From NCBI RefSeq assembly GCF_047663525.1, contig NC_092621.1, forward strand, positions 76,250,501 through 76,314,500: DNA of 64,000 nt, read 5' to 3'. Numbering within the stretch: position 1 is the stretch's first letter; the number at the start of each line of letters is the position of its first letter. The notes below the pieces were generated by a model, which saw only the letters and a list, made by a program, of their open reading frames with translations, ran no database searches and was not told the origin of the DNA. This document shows positions 1 to 13,000 of this stretch, piece by piece. Both the position numbers and the translations under genes were made by a program. This stretch comes from Anas platyrhynchos. Taxonomy: Eukaryota > Chordata > Aves > Anseriformes > Anatidae.

Positions 1-1223
1 TGCAAGGTTAAGTCTGAGGAGTCCATGGATAGCTTTTAAGCCTTTGGGAACAAGTTGCCAAAATTATTTGTTAAAGGTATGTTCTTATAACAATCTCAGA
101 GCAACACAGTTTTGATGCAGGTATCTTGGAGACAAAATGGTACAAAAAAAAAAAAAAAAAAAAAAAACACTTTTTTTTCCTTCACTTTTTTGTTTTTGTT
201 TTTGTTTTTTCCCCTAAGGCATGTTAAAATAACTTGTATATGTGTCAGCTCTCGTACTAGTGGTAAGTGGCTTATTACCTCTCTATAAAGACCATCCTGC
301 ATCCAACCCTGGAATTGTCATAATATCCAGGTTAATATTGCTGTTTTTGTAAATGTTGAAGATTTTGACATAAGATTTCGTTTGCAGTCTGGCAGAGAGG
401 GAACAAGAGCAATGAACTATCATATCCACTTAATTTTCAGAGGTTAGTTTAGTGACAGCCTTGGAGAGGTTGTTTTGAGATATGTTGGGAAGCTGACACA
501 GACACTGACACAGCTTATACTGAGTAACTCTGAATATGCACGGAAATGTTGATAGCTGAGGTTTTCCAAGCAGCCCTGTTAGTCATCAGTAAATTACCAG
601 AAAGAGACAAGAAAGGCTCCTTGTGGTTTATATGTGTAAAGGTGAAGACTCAGACTTGAGCCAGAGCCTTTTCCAAAAGTGGTTGTGTTGGAGTGTTGTA
701 CCCCAGACAACGCAAAGTAGCCCCAGCCAGTTGTCTGGGGGAACAGATTTCTGAGGATTTCTACAGCTTTCCTGGTAAGCTGCAGCTGAAAGGAAAGGTG
801 AGTGGCAGGAGTCAGATTTCCGTCTGGATCTGTCAGGTCTCATGACTGCTTCATCTGACCCACTGAGGGCTCTTCTGGATTAGAATAGGGTGCACATTCC
901 CCGTTGCCGGCTTGCAGCTGCAGCGTGGAAGCATTTTGGCTTTAACTTCCTTTATCCCGTGCAACAATCCTTTCCAGCTGCCTACCGCTGTGCACAGGTT
1001 TTAGCTTGTCACTGTCAGCTCTTGCTATGCTGCCCCTTGTCCTGCTAGTTTCCATTGATCGCTGCTGCCGTTGACACTCACATGCCCTTTGACGAAGTAG
1101 CTGTCAAAGCTCCCACCCCTCTACAAGCTGCGTTACGGACCCGCTCCTATCTGAGACATTCATTAGTGTCATTTGCCAAAAGGTTTATGTAACAGATGTT
1201 GCAAAGCGGGCACGCAGAGACGC

Positions 1224-1272
<49 letters not shown>

Positions 1273-1401
1273 AGCATTGCAAGGACTGTCGGGGTGATGA
1301 TGAAGGGAGGATGGTCTGCGGGACTAGAGTAGCTTGAAGGCATAGCTGCATCTGTTAAAAAAAGCAACTAATGCCTCTGTGTCACCATGCTGTATTTTCA
1401 G
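1..1401 (+). other. PLPPR1: PLPPR1 intron, 3' part
   Basis: This is non-coding DNA left of the first visible exon. It holds an A tract near 147-169 and a CA microsatellite near 1222-1272. The acceptor of the next exon ends at 1401 (tattttcag). No other exon or gene was recognised. Confidence 0.8.
1222..1272 (+). repeat. CA dinucleotide microsatellite
   Basis: About 20 CA units preceded by cgcacacg variants. It ends 130 bases upstream of the PLPPR1 exon at 1402. Confidence 0.97.
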
Positions 1402-1590
1402 CTTGTCATCATGGCTGGGACTGTTCTGCTTGCCTACTACTTCGAGTGCACCGATACTTTTCAAGTGCATATCCAAGGTTTCTTCTGTCAGGATGGCAAT
1501 TTGATGAAACCTTACCCTGGAACGGAGGATGAGAGCTTCATTTCACCCCTTGTGCTCTACTGTGTGCTGGCTTCAACTCCGACAGCTATT
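1402..1590 (+). CDS. PLPPR1: PLPPR1 exon encoding residues 22-84
   Basis: The exon is flanked by acceptor tattttcag and donor gtaagt and is 189 bp, phase 0 at both ends. It begins [18 protein letters not shown] and ends PTAI. It covers the end of transmembrane segment 1, the first extracellular loop with its cysteines, and the start of segment 2. An ATG at 1387 in the same frame lies within the intron and is not the start, because the family continues upstream (about 21 more residues). Confidence 0.97.
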
Positions 1591-4062
1591 GTAAGTATAA
1601 GAAATTGTTTGAATTCTCCACTACCACTCCATAAATAACAGCAACAGTCTTGTAATAGCTCTGTCCCCTTTGCTCTATTTTCAGCTGTAATTGATTTACA
1701 CTTAGCTGGGTCTCTGTTTTGCCTTAGCCTAATATGATCTTCATTGCTTATCTCCAGGTGTAATTATTCTGAGGTAATTTTAATGCAAGATTTAGAGGTA
1801 GAGCTTGTTAAGCCTGTTACAATAGCTTGCCCAGTTCGGTGATTAGCTGTGAATTGTTTGGGCTCCAGAGAGTCCTGAATGCAAAAGTGATGTATTACTG
1901 AAAATAAATAATAATAATAATAATAATAATTAAAAAAAAAAAAAAACAGGATAAGGTTGGAATAAAACCTGGGTTGGACATGCAGCATATTTGGGACTAT
2001 TTGCCGCTATCTTAAGAGGACTATTAAGGGGTTTTAAAAGGCTTAGATGAGCAAAAAGATGACCAATATGAAGAAAAGCTTGATTGATATTTCCTTATTA
2101 TTTAGAATCTGTTCATCTTTTGCAGCCACATCCTCTCAACTTTTTTTTTTTTTCTTAATTGACCCAACCAGGCAGCTACAATGTACCTGTTTGAAGAAGG
2201 TGAAAATATACAATTAGCTGAGTACATGCAATTCCAAGATGGTTATTGTAGTCACTGATTAGCAAAACATTGGCCCTTTTCCATTTTCTGTGTAGAAAGT
2301 TACAAATTTCACCAATAGCTAATTTTCCTACCGATGTAATTACATTAATAAATTCCTACCAGACTCTGTCTTTACATGCTTTGTTTTCTTATACTTATTT
2401 CTTTATCTTTAGTATTTCTTTCTTAACTTTGCTTTGCAACCTTTTCAAAAGTTGATGAAAACTGTGCATGAAAGATAAATGCTGGACCGTAGTCAGTTTC
2501 AATTTTTGGTCTGTATGAATATTAATGCATGAAATAGTTTAACGCAGAATGTGATAGGAAATGTGAAAGGGATCTGCATAAGAGTCTACAGTTTTTGTAC
2601 AGGACACTTCACGAAAATGAGTAATATTTTTTAATGAATTATGTCGTGAGCTTATGAAAATCCTCTGTAGTAACGCTCTTATTTTCTGTATTGAAACTCA
2701 GTTTAATGTTAAATCTTGCTTGCTTTGCTTTGTGCTGCAATGACAGACAAAAATAAATACTACATTTCTCCATAGAGATATTTACAGTAACTTTCACAGG
2801 CTGTGCTTTTAAAGCAAAATCGAGTGATGTATCCATGCCTAGATGCTGTAACACTGGAGTTAGTGGGAGGCTTGTCCCTTGTTTTAGTGATGTGACATTA
2901 GGTGGGCAAGCAATATTGAGAATGTTGCTCTTTAGTCGGATCTTCTATTTAAAGCCTTCCTCTGGCAAAGTGGGTTGCAAACTTTTCAGGTTTTTCTCTA
3001 CTGGATCGACATTTCCTTTCACTTCAGAAGCCCAAGAAGTTTTCCCTAGTCATTTATGAAAAGCTGGATTAGAGTCTTCTTTGGGAGATGAACAACATTG
3101 GTTTTGTAAATCCTTAGACCATGTTAAACATAGGAAGTGAAAGGCTGGAGTGAACATCAAACAAAATTTTGGGGTGCAGAGACCTTCAGCTAAGTGCTAT
3201 GTGGAGCTGGTAGGTCTATCTTGTACAATACAAACTGCACGGAGATGCCAGCTAGGGTCCAGAAGTACAGCAGTCACATTAAGTGACAGGATCCAGTGCT
3301 GGATCTAAGGTAATAAGCAGTGCTGTTTGGGTTACACTCTGCTGTTGAACTGGCCATCTACCGCTTCATCTAGAGAAAACTTTGGTCAGGGATGTTGCGG
3401 GGCTCTTTTCACCATGTGTGGTTATGATCTCTTTGTAGAGCCTCAAGGAGACAGTAGGTCAGACTTCTTGGGAAAATACTTCTTTTCATTCTTAGTATAT
3501 TATGCATTAATACATTATTTAATGTGTTGATTGTATTATTTTGATGTATTGTTATTACATCATTTAATTATTTCATGTATACTTAGTATTGGGCTAATCT
3601 TCAACTAGAGAATATGTCAAAGGAGTCTTTTTCTGTCCTTCTTACAGGTATTCAGCACAATGTATTTATACAAGTAGTTTCACTATATTCCTCATACCCA
3701 TCATTTTCTCAGAAACTTTCCCCTCCTTGCAGGCTAATTTAAAATTTCTGCTTTAGCTGGTACCTGTTTTCACCCTGTCTTCCCCCTGCAGACTGACTTG
3801 TCAATGGTCATTAGTAGAAAGCAAATGAGATAGCAAGTGAGCTCAGAGATTCCATAAGCTCTGTCCCTGCATTGCATTACAAATCTGAGTATGAGTGTGA
3901 GTATTTACAGCTGTCATCCGGCACCCAAATGGGTGCTGACTGTTATTCAGACAGTCACAATCTAGGCAAAGATTTTTGATACAGTTGAATGTCCCAGAGA
4001 TTTCAGTGAAAGGAGCAAGTGCAGCCATTTCTATTTATACAGTGATGATTGTACTCTCTCCA

Positions 4063-4094
<32 letters not shown>

Positions 4095-7000
4095 AAGTAA
4101 AAAGAGCAAAAGAAGAAAACACAGCTGTGCTTTGTGGGAGGGAAGTTTGCATGCATTCACTGTGGGCTAAGCAGTACTTTCGCTCTGTGCACTTTGCTGT
4201 CAGGAATAATCACTGACAACCTGCAGCTCCAGTGTGAAAGGCTGACTTAAGTCAAAGGTAACAACCAATTCCTCTTTACAATTGTGTTTTTCTCCTTTAT
4301 AAGACGCTTGCTGCTTCATTTTTTGACAGCAAATTGCTTGGTTTGCCTGAGAGGTTTTACGGCAGGGAGTCTGATTTGCCTGTTGCATGCATATTGCCAC
4401 TGCTCTGACACCTCATGGCAGGAGGGGAGTGATTATTGCTAGGGAGAAGGGGAGGAGCCCAGCAGCAGCTGGGAAAAGCTCACGGCTCTAGTTAATAGTT
4501 TTTTTCTGGAGCTATGGAAAGTACTCTAATAGTCTGTACAAGCTCACTCTGATTAGTCATGAGCAATGTTTAAGTGCAGTCCTGTGTACACAGCTCTGAA
4601 CTGGGCTCCAAGCCCTGATTTTACCATAGCTATGAGTGTTTTAATGTTTGAAAGCCAAATGGGAGCATCTTCGTGAATGTATTGCAATATCCCTGTGTCT
4701 CAGTCATTTGGCTGTGACAGTGGCCATGGGGGGAAATGAGTATATGTGTTTTATTTTTTCCCTGAGAACACATCTCAGAAGTGCTGTTGTTGTTTGGTAC
4801 CATGGTATGTGCATTTCCCTGCACTGTAGCAGCAAAATAAATTAGACCAGCCTGTTTTTTTGCTATGCTGGGTTGGGTAGTTAATCATCATACCTAAGAA
4901 TTACAAAAGTCTTTTATTGCTCCTGTTGATAACCTTTTAGTCTCTGATAATGAGAGTTTCTTGCAAGGGCAGATTCCTGAATCTCATGATGATACTGTTA
5001 AATAAATTAAAATCATGTATGCTTGACTCCATTCTGTGAAAAGCATTTTTCTCCCAAATGTTTCACTGAGAATAGGTCAAATGCTTTCATCTACCTTATT
5101 CATTTTTAATTCTCTGAGTGTGGCAGTATTAGCATCTTCACTGCAAAGCAGTAGGGAAATGGTCATTTTAGTGATAAGTAACACATAAAAAAAGGGCAAG
5201 CTTGTTTTTATTTGTAAAGAAACATCTGGCCATTTTATTTCATATTTAGTGGTTTATCCCCTGAAACATGCACATTCACAGAAGTACAGAATGGTTGAGG
5301 TTGGAAGGGACCTATAGAGATCATCTAGTCCAAGCCCCTGCTCAAGCAGGGTCACCTAGTTCGTGTTATAGATGATTGCATCCAGGTGGGTTTTGAGTAT
5401 CTTCAAAGGAGACTCCACAACCTCTCTGGGCAGCCTGTTACAGTGCTCTGCCACCCAAACTATAAAGAAGTTCTTCCTTATGTGGTGATGGAGCATCCTG
5501 CAGTTCAATTTAGATGCATTACCCCTTGTCCTACCACTGGTCACCACTGAGAAGGGTTTGGCCCCATCCACTTTATACTGTGCCCTCAGGTATTTAGAGA
5601 GGTTAAGATCCTTTCTCAATCTCCTTTTCTCTAGGCTAAACAGGTCCAGTTCGCTTAGTCTTTCCTTATGGAAAAGAGTAAGCACTTGTTGACCCTCATG
5701 AGGTTCCTCTCCAGCCTGTCCAGTCCTTCTGAATGGCAGCACAGGCCTCTGTGTGTCAGCCACTCTACCATGCTTTGTTTCTCCCACAAACTTGCTGAGG
5801 GTGCACTCAGTCCCTTCATCCAGGTCACTGATGATAAATTGAACAGGACTGGACCCAGTACTGACCCCCAGGGGATCCCACACTTCTGGAGCTTTCCAGG
5901 AGGATGGTATGGGAGACAGTGTAAAAAGCCCTACTGAAGTCAAGGTAGACAACATCTACTGTTCTACCCTCATCCATTCATCCATCCAGTCGAACTCAAG
6001 TAGTAAATTAATGCTGTCAGCATAGGTAAAAAAATGGGATTACTGCAGTCCTGTCTGTTTTAGATTGAACTTGTGGTTATCAGGGCGTTCTGGTGACAAA
6101 AAGAGCTTCATGAGATGAAGGTGAAACTGTATGACTTTTACCATTTTTTTCTAGTACCTATATTTTTCTCCGGAGACTTTGCACTTCTTGCAGGCTGACA
6201 TTGGAGGATGGTTATTGAAAAACTGTTGCTTCCAGCTGTCCTGTTTACATGCTAAGATGGGTGTAGGATGCCTTCACCCCGTCTCATAGTAAAGTGGAGT
6301 GGTTTGGAACAGAACAGAACAGAACAGGTCAGTTGGAAGAGCCCTGCCAAGACCAGTGAGTCCAACAGCCTGACCAGTTCAGGACTACCAAAAGTTAAAA
6401 CATGTTACCAAGGGCATTGTCCCAATGCCTCTTGAACACAGACAGGCTTGGGTCACCAGCCACCTCTCCAGGGAGCCTGTCCCAGTGCCTGACCACCCTC
6501 ATGGAGCAGAAATCTTCCCTGAGCCTCCCCTGTCCCAGCACTGTGCCCTCCCTTGCATCCTGCCATGGATGACCAGGAGGCAGAGGCCAGCACCTCCCTC
6601 TGCCTTTCCTCTCCTCAGGAGCTGCAGGGAGCAATGAGGCTGCCTCTCAGCCTCCTCATCTCCAGGCAGGGCAACCCAAGTGGCCCTGGCAGTCCCTTGA
6701 CTGTTGTGTCAAGTACTTGGGTGGGGTAGCAGCCAGCCAGTCTGTGTGGACAAGGGAAGGGGAGTGAGAAGGAGCATTTTCACCATGGCCTCCATGGAAA
6801 ATAGCACAGATTTTCGGTCTTTGCCTCAGCCAATTTCAAGATCCTGAAAGTCAGAAAATGGCTTTTGTCTTGGCATTGGGGTGGCCTACAGCAACACATT
6901 CAAACAGCTGACTTCTGTGTTACAGATCTGTTGGTGGACAGCTCCTCTTTTGGTGATCGTAAGTACTTAAGGAAGGGTGATACTAGCAAGAAAATAATTG

Positions 7001-10000
7001 ATTTTTTTATTATTTTTTTTTCCGAGTAAGAGGTCTTAGGCTGCAAACCCTTTTCTGGAGATAACCATAGCATATCCACTTCACTCGTCTGACTTCCTGG
7101 TTGGTTGGGAATGTAAATATTAACTGCAGCTTGAAAGCAAAACCTGAGTCCCATGATCACAAGTCTGGTGAATTTAAAAGTTGTCTGTCCAGCACCATCA
7201 TGTTTCACAAAGCCTGAGAAAAAGCGTAATATTCCAATGCATCACCAGTTCCAAAATAGGAATGGTAGCAGGTACAATAATTCCAATTTGTAGGAGAAAT
7301 AATAATTTATTTTTGCCAATATGAGAATTTTATTAAAATAATGTTTCAATTGGGAAAATGTTTTGCATAAACACAAAAATTTCAAGCCATTTCTTTAAAA
7401 ATATTTTGGTACAACTCAACCACATCCATTAGTGTCCCTCAAGCCTAGCTTTTTGCTATTACAAGGTTAGTACAAATCAGCCAATTGCCCTGCTGGTACT
7501 GAACAATCATTCCAGAGTTCAGTGCTGCTTCTTGCACTGCTCCATACCAGTGTGATTTGTCTGGCCACTTGAGAGAAACAGAGAGGCTTAGGAATGGAGG
7601 CAACCCACTGAAATGAATACAGAACAGCAGCAGAAAGCTTCAAGGGCACTATTTTTCATTTTCTTAAAGCAGAATGGAAAGTGCCTCTGCTGTTTTCATG
7701 CAATTCTTCAGTTTCTTTCTTTCTGTTTCCAGGAGGGAAGTGGCAGCCTACATGGTAGCTTTTAACTGTCTGGTTCAATTTAGTTCTGCAAAGGAGTATT
7801 TGTTTTAAGATAGTGTTTTCAGAATCAGTCAAGCCAAACTAGTGGTCCAGTTACTAATTAGAAGATGAATTACAGTGTTGATCAAACTGATGTGAAGCAG
7901 AAAGGAAGTGTTCCAACTTTTCTCTAGAGTTTACCCTTACCTCCCAAATTTTAAAAACATTATTATTTTAGATGTTTTTCCTGTTCTTACTACCACTTCC
8001 CTTCCTTGTCTTCGGTTCATTGCAGCCATGTTATTCCCATCTTTTATTTCTAGAAGGGAATCCATGGAATTTCATGCTGTGTTGGCTGAGTCCCCTGTGG
8101 CTGCTCAGCAGCTGATGCTGTGAAAACCAGGAGCAGCCACTGCTGCTCAGAGCCCTCTTGCAGCAGCACTTCCTGGCTTTTTCAGGCAGAAATAAGAAGG
8201 TTGCCCTGTGCTAGGCAAGAAGGCTGGGCAGCAGTGGAGAGCAAGGGACACTGTCAGTGCCTGGAGCATCCCTCACGGCTTGTTAAGGAGGGCATGTCCC
8301 TCTTGCAAGGTGTACCACACCATGTTCCAATGGTCCCAGTTTTCAGGGATGTCCTCCCTTTCTGCTTAGCTGCAGAGGGAGAGCGCCACTCGAGGGCATT
8401 TGCAGCTCCTTCCTCTTGCTGTTGGGTAGGAAAGCTGAGGTTGCTCAGGGCTGGGCTAAAGAAAGAGCCTCATGGCTTGGCAGGTGTCATCCATAAGCCA
8501 TGGCTTGTCATTCTCTTTTTGAGTCTTGTCATTGGCAAGCTGGGATATGTAGGAGTCAGGCCAGGGTGTGCCCATTACTCTGGGTGAAAGTTTGTATCCT
8601 TGTATTTACACCCCATTCTGGAAAGTAATAATTACACCTTGTTTGTTTGTTCTAGCACTTGCAGGCACTTCTGCTGCCAGTGTCTTGCCAGTGTCTCGCA
8701 GGACTCGGTAATGGTCTCACAACGTGTCAGTTTCTGAGGAATACCACAGAGCTGTGGGAAATTTCTTCTCTTGATTATACTGAAGTTTCAGAATCTAATT
8801 ATTTTAGGCAGTTTTCCCACAGCAAATTGCTTTTTTGAAGAATTGTGTTTTGTGGGCAGACCAGGATCCAAATTGTGGACCTCAGCCCTATCGACTTCGG
8901 GGGAATGAAAGGAACAAATTTATTTTTATTGCAAAATAACTTTTATTTTAAAACTGTTCTTTGATGTTGCTTTCATTGGGAAAAAAAAAAAAAAAAAAAA
9001 AAAAAAAGAATGAGGTAATAATTACCTGAACACAGATTCACAAATTTAAGTTGAGAGAGCATCTGACAAAACTCTTGTCTGATCCCTGGTCCTCATTAGC
9101 AGCAGCAGTGCTAGTATTATTAGGGAAAACCTCTGCCCTCCTGGGCAGGATTGGGCCAGGGTCCTGCCACAGACAGTAGAAATGCTGTTTCGGGAGAGGG
9201 TGCCAAGGCTGTGACTGCTTCTGTGATTGCTCGCCACCCCAGGTGTCTTTCTCAGCATGAATGCTGCTTACCATTTGCTGCCCAGGCTTGACTAAGAAGT
9301 ATAAGCTGTGCAGCATCAATATGTAGCTCTGTAGGCAGCAGGCAGGTTGGCAGATCAATAACCCACAAGTCCCATGGCTAAATGTGAGGGAGATCAAAGG
9401 AATTAAGGAATTAGAAACACGAAGTGAAAGCTGATCTGAGACATGTTCTTAGTGGGGGCCTACAAGGATGCCACCAGACTGTTTGAAGGACGAGAGGCAG
9501 CGCTGCAATGGACTCAAGCTGCAAGAAGAGAAACTGTGCTTGTTAGGGAAAAATCTTTCTATGCTGGCAGCAGTCAGGCATTGAAACAGTGCCCCCCTAT
9601 AGGCTGTGAGATCTCCAGTCTCAAAGACATTAGAAAATTGACTGCTCAAGGCCCTGCTCAGTGCTGGCTCTGCTATGAGTAAGGCTTGGAGACCTCTGGC
9701 ACTCCTTCCCAGCTAAATCCCTGTGTGATCCTGAGCCTTTACGGTTTGTGGTGCTTGTGTAAATGTTCTGCTGCTTAACTGATGGCAGAAGAGTGGAGGA
9801 AGAGCTTCCGTGCAGCACCTGGGGAGTGTCCCTACTGACCAGCAACTGTGATGATGCAGTCCTCAGATACACCATAGTGCAAAAGGGCAGAATTGCTTTG
9901 GGCCCGACTCAGGGCAGTGCTGATGAAATGCCTGCTGGAGCACTTTGCAAAGGTCACCTTTCAGTGGACAGGCTTGCATTTCCCAGGGAGAGTTGTGTGG

Positions 10001-13000
10001 AGTCATTCTGAAAATTGCTGATTGGGGTACCCATAACCCACAGCTGCTTGTTTTCTCCATTTTTGAGTGCTCTGCACATAGTTTGTCTCCCAGCCAATTC
10101 CCTTCGCATATCTGCTCCTCCCCTCGGCTGCTGTTTGAATGCTGTGGATTTGATTAATTTCTTTCTTTCTATTTGTGACATTAAAAATGCAGCCACACAC
10201 ATTCTTGTAGATGATTCAGGAAATGTCATGCAGCTTGCTGAAGCCAGCCCAGAGATGAGTGATGATGTCCTGAGAGCCGAGTACAGATTTGCTTGCTGAC
10301 AGAGATATTTGTGTGGAATAGCATGTCCCTGGATGTGGTTTTCATGTATTAAATGGTGTTAACAGTGATTGACTTTGCTGTTAGTGTTGTTAAAGCAAAC
10401 GAGCTGTGAGACTTTAAAACTCCTGGAAATCAGAATGATGTAAACTTTGTGCTTAGAAAACACAGATCCTGTCTGTATTTCAAATCATTCTTCCTAATAC
10501 GGGATCTGCCTCTGCTTGCTGTGATCAGAATTGCCATTAGCTGTACAATTTTTATGGGAAGCAGCAAAAGGCTATCATTTCACAGGGGCATCCCTAGACT
10601 GCAGGCACAACTCTGCTCACTGTGTCTCGTGTGTGCCCTGGCTGATGCTTCTCCACCTGTATCTGTGTGGAACTGCAGCTGAAATGAAAACTGCATAGCC
10701 CCTGTCACACAACTTCAGGGTACGGATGGAGCCTTCACCTTTACTAGAAGACTTATCTGAAGTGAGGTACAAGGCTAATGTACTGAATGCGAGAAACAAA
10801 TGAAAAGGAACACAAGTCTTAAATCGTGATCCTATCCTTGTCTGTCCCAACTGCACCATCAAGTAATTAATTTCCCAAATTGAATACAACTCCACAAGGC
10901 TCCCCACTGTCACTGCACAGCATAGTTCCTTCAGGAGTGTTGCTCCAGGATGCCACTCTTCTGAAACCACCTCATGGTTGTATCCCACATCCATTTATGG
11001 ACAGATTATAGAAACAACTCTTCTTGATGTTTACCCCTAATCTAGTTATAGAATGTTTCGCAGAATCATAGAATGGCTCAGATTGGAAGGGACCTCAAAG
11101 ACCATCTAGTTCCATGCCCCCTGCCATAGGCAGTGATGCCAGCAACTACATTAGGTAGCTCAGGGTCTCATCTAACCTGGTCTTGAACACCTCCACGGAC
11201 AGGACATCCACAGCCTCTCTGGGAAACCTGTGCCAGAGCCTCTCCACATATAAGAATTTCCTCACCACGTATAATCTAAAGTTCCCCTCTTTTAGTTTAA
11301 AACCATTCCCCCTTGTCTTGTCATTATCTGATTGAGGAAAAAGTTGTTCTTATAAGACCCCTTCATTACTGAGAGGCTGCAATGAGGTCTCCCCAGAGCC
11401 TTCTCTTCTCCAGGCTGAACATCCCCAGCTCTCTCAGCTTTTCTTCATGGAAGAGGTGCTCCAGCCCTCTGATAATCTTTGTGCCCTCCTCTGGACCTGC
11501 TCCAACAGCCCCACATCCTTCTTGTGCTAGGGGCCCCAGAGGAGGACGCAGGGCTCCAGGTGGGTCCTCACAAGGGCAGAGCAGAGGGGCACAATCCTCT
11601 CCCTCCCCTGCTGCCCACCCCTCTGGCGATGCAGCCCAGGCTGCAGTTGGCCTTCTGGGGTGCAGGCACCCACTGCTGGCTCATGTCAACCTTTTTGTCC
11701 ACCAGAATCCCCAAGTTCTTCTCTGCAGGGCTGCTCTCATTGAGGTAAACATCAATCCCAGTCTATGCTCTTGTCTGAGATTGCCTCGACGTGGGTGCAG
11801 CACCTTGCTCCTGACTTACTGAATCTCACTAGGTTCACTGGCCCACTTTGCCAGCTTGTCTTTGTCCAGGTCCCTCTGGATGGCATCCCTTTCTTCTACT
11901 GTAGCAACTGCACCACTCAACTAGGTGTCATCTGCAAACCTGCTGAGGGTGCACCCAATCCCACTGTCATTGATAAAGACATTATATAGTCCCAGTCCCA
12001 GTAGAGAACCCTGAGGTACACCACTTGTCACCAGCCTCCACTTGGACTTAGAGCCATCGACCTCCACCCTGCGTGTGATCTTCAAGCCAACTCCTGATCC
12101 ACAGAATGATCCAGCCATTAAGTCCATATCTCTCCAATTTGGAGATCGGGATGTCATGTGGGACCGTGTTAAAGGCCTTACAGAAGAACAGGTAGATGGC
12201 ATCTGTTTGTCTTTCCTTGCCAACTGATGCAGTCACTCCATCACAGAAGGACACCAGACTGCTCAGGCATGATTTCCCCTTGGTGAAGTTGTATGTCTTG
12301 GATCACCTCCTTGTCCTGCACGTGCCTTGACATTGCTTCCAAGAGGATCTGTTCCATCTGTTGCCAGGCACAGAGGTGAGGCTCACCAGACTGTAGTTGC
12401 ATCTTCCTTTCTAACCTTTTTGAAAACACGAGTGATGTTTCCCTTTTCCAGCCACCAGGGACTTCACCTGATGGACAGGCTTTTCAAATTGGATGGAGGG
12501 AGGCTTGGTAACTAGCTGTGGCTGTGGAGTTGTGCAAAGAATCATTTGGCAAGGAGACTGTGAGCACAACATAAAGTGTTGTAAGAAACAAAGATTAAAA
12601 GAAAAGATAAAAAAAAAAAAAAAAACACTTCCCTTTAAAATCAATAGTTACATAAATTAAATAGATAATCAAACAAATTAACAAATGCAAAACTCTTCAG
12701 GAGTGCAAGGAGGATAACATGCTCCTATTGTGCTGAGAACTTGAAGGGAGAAGATGTGATATTTCACTGTCTGAATATGTCAGTTCACAAGCTGGTGGAC
12801 TATCTTTTCCAGGCTACAGCTAGAAAAAAAATCAACTCGGTCAAGGACAAAAGGCTGTTGGTGAGGAACATTTTATTCAGCTGTTTGCTAAGTAGGAGCC
12901 AGGAAATAAGCAAACACACAGCAGAGTTTTTTTGAGAGCTGATTATTGAGGGTCATGGGGACACTGCCAATAGTGGAAAGGCATGTAAAATTGAATGAAG

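Noticed and set aside
1387..1401. ATG in frame just upstream of the first visible PLPPR1 exon
   Set aside because: It lies before the splice acceptor; the family has about 21 more residues encoded upstream, so it is not a start codon.
8120..8587. 155-codon plus-strand frame
   Set aside because: Lies in a PLPPR1 intron, is Cys/Ser-rich without a domain, and has no exon signals.
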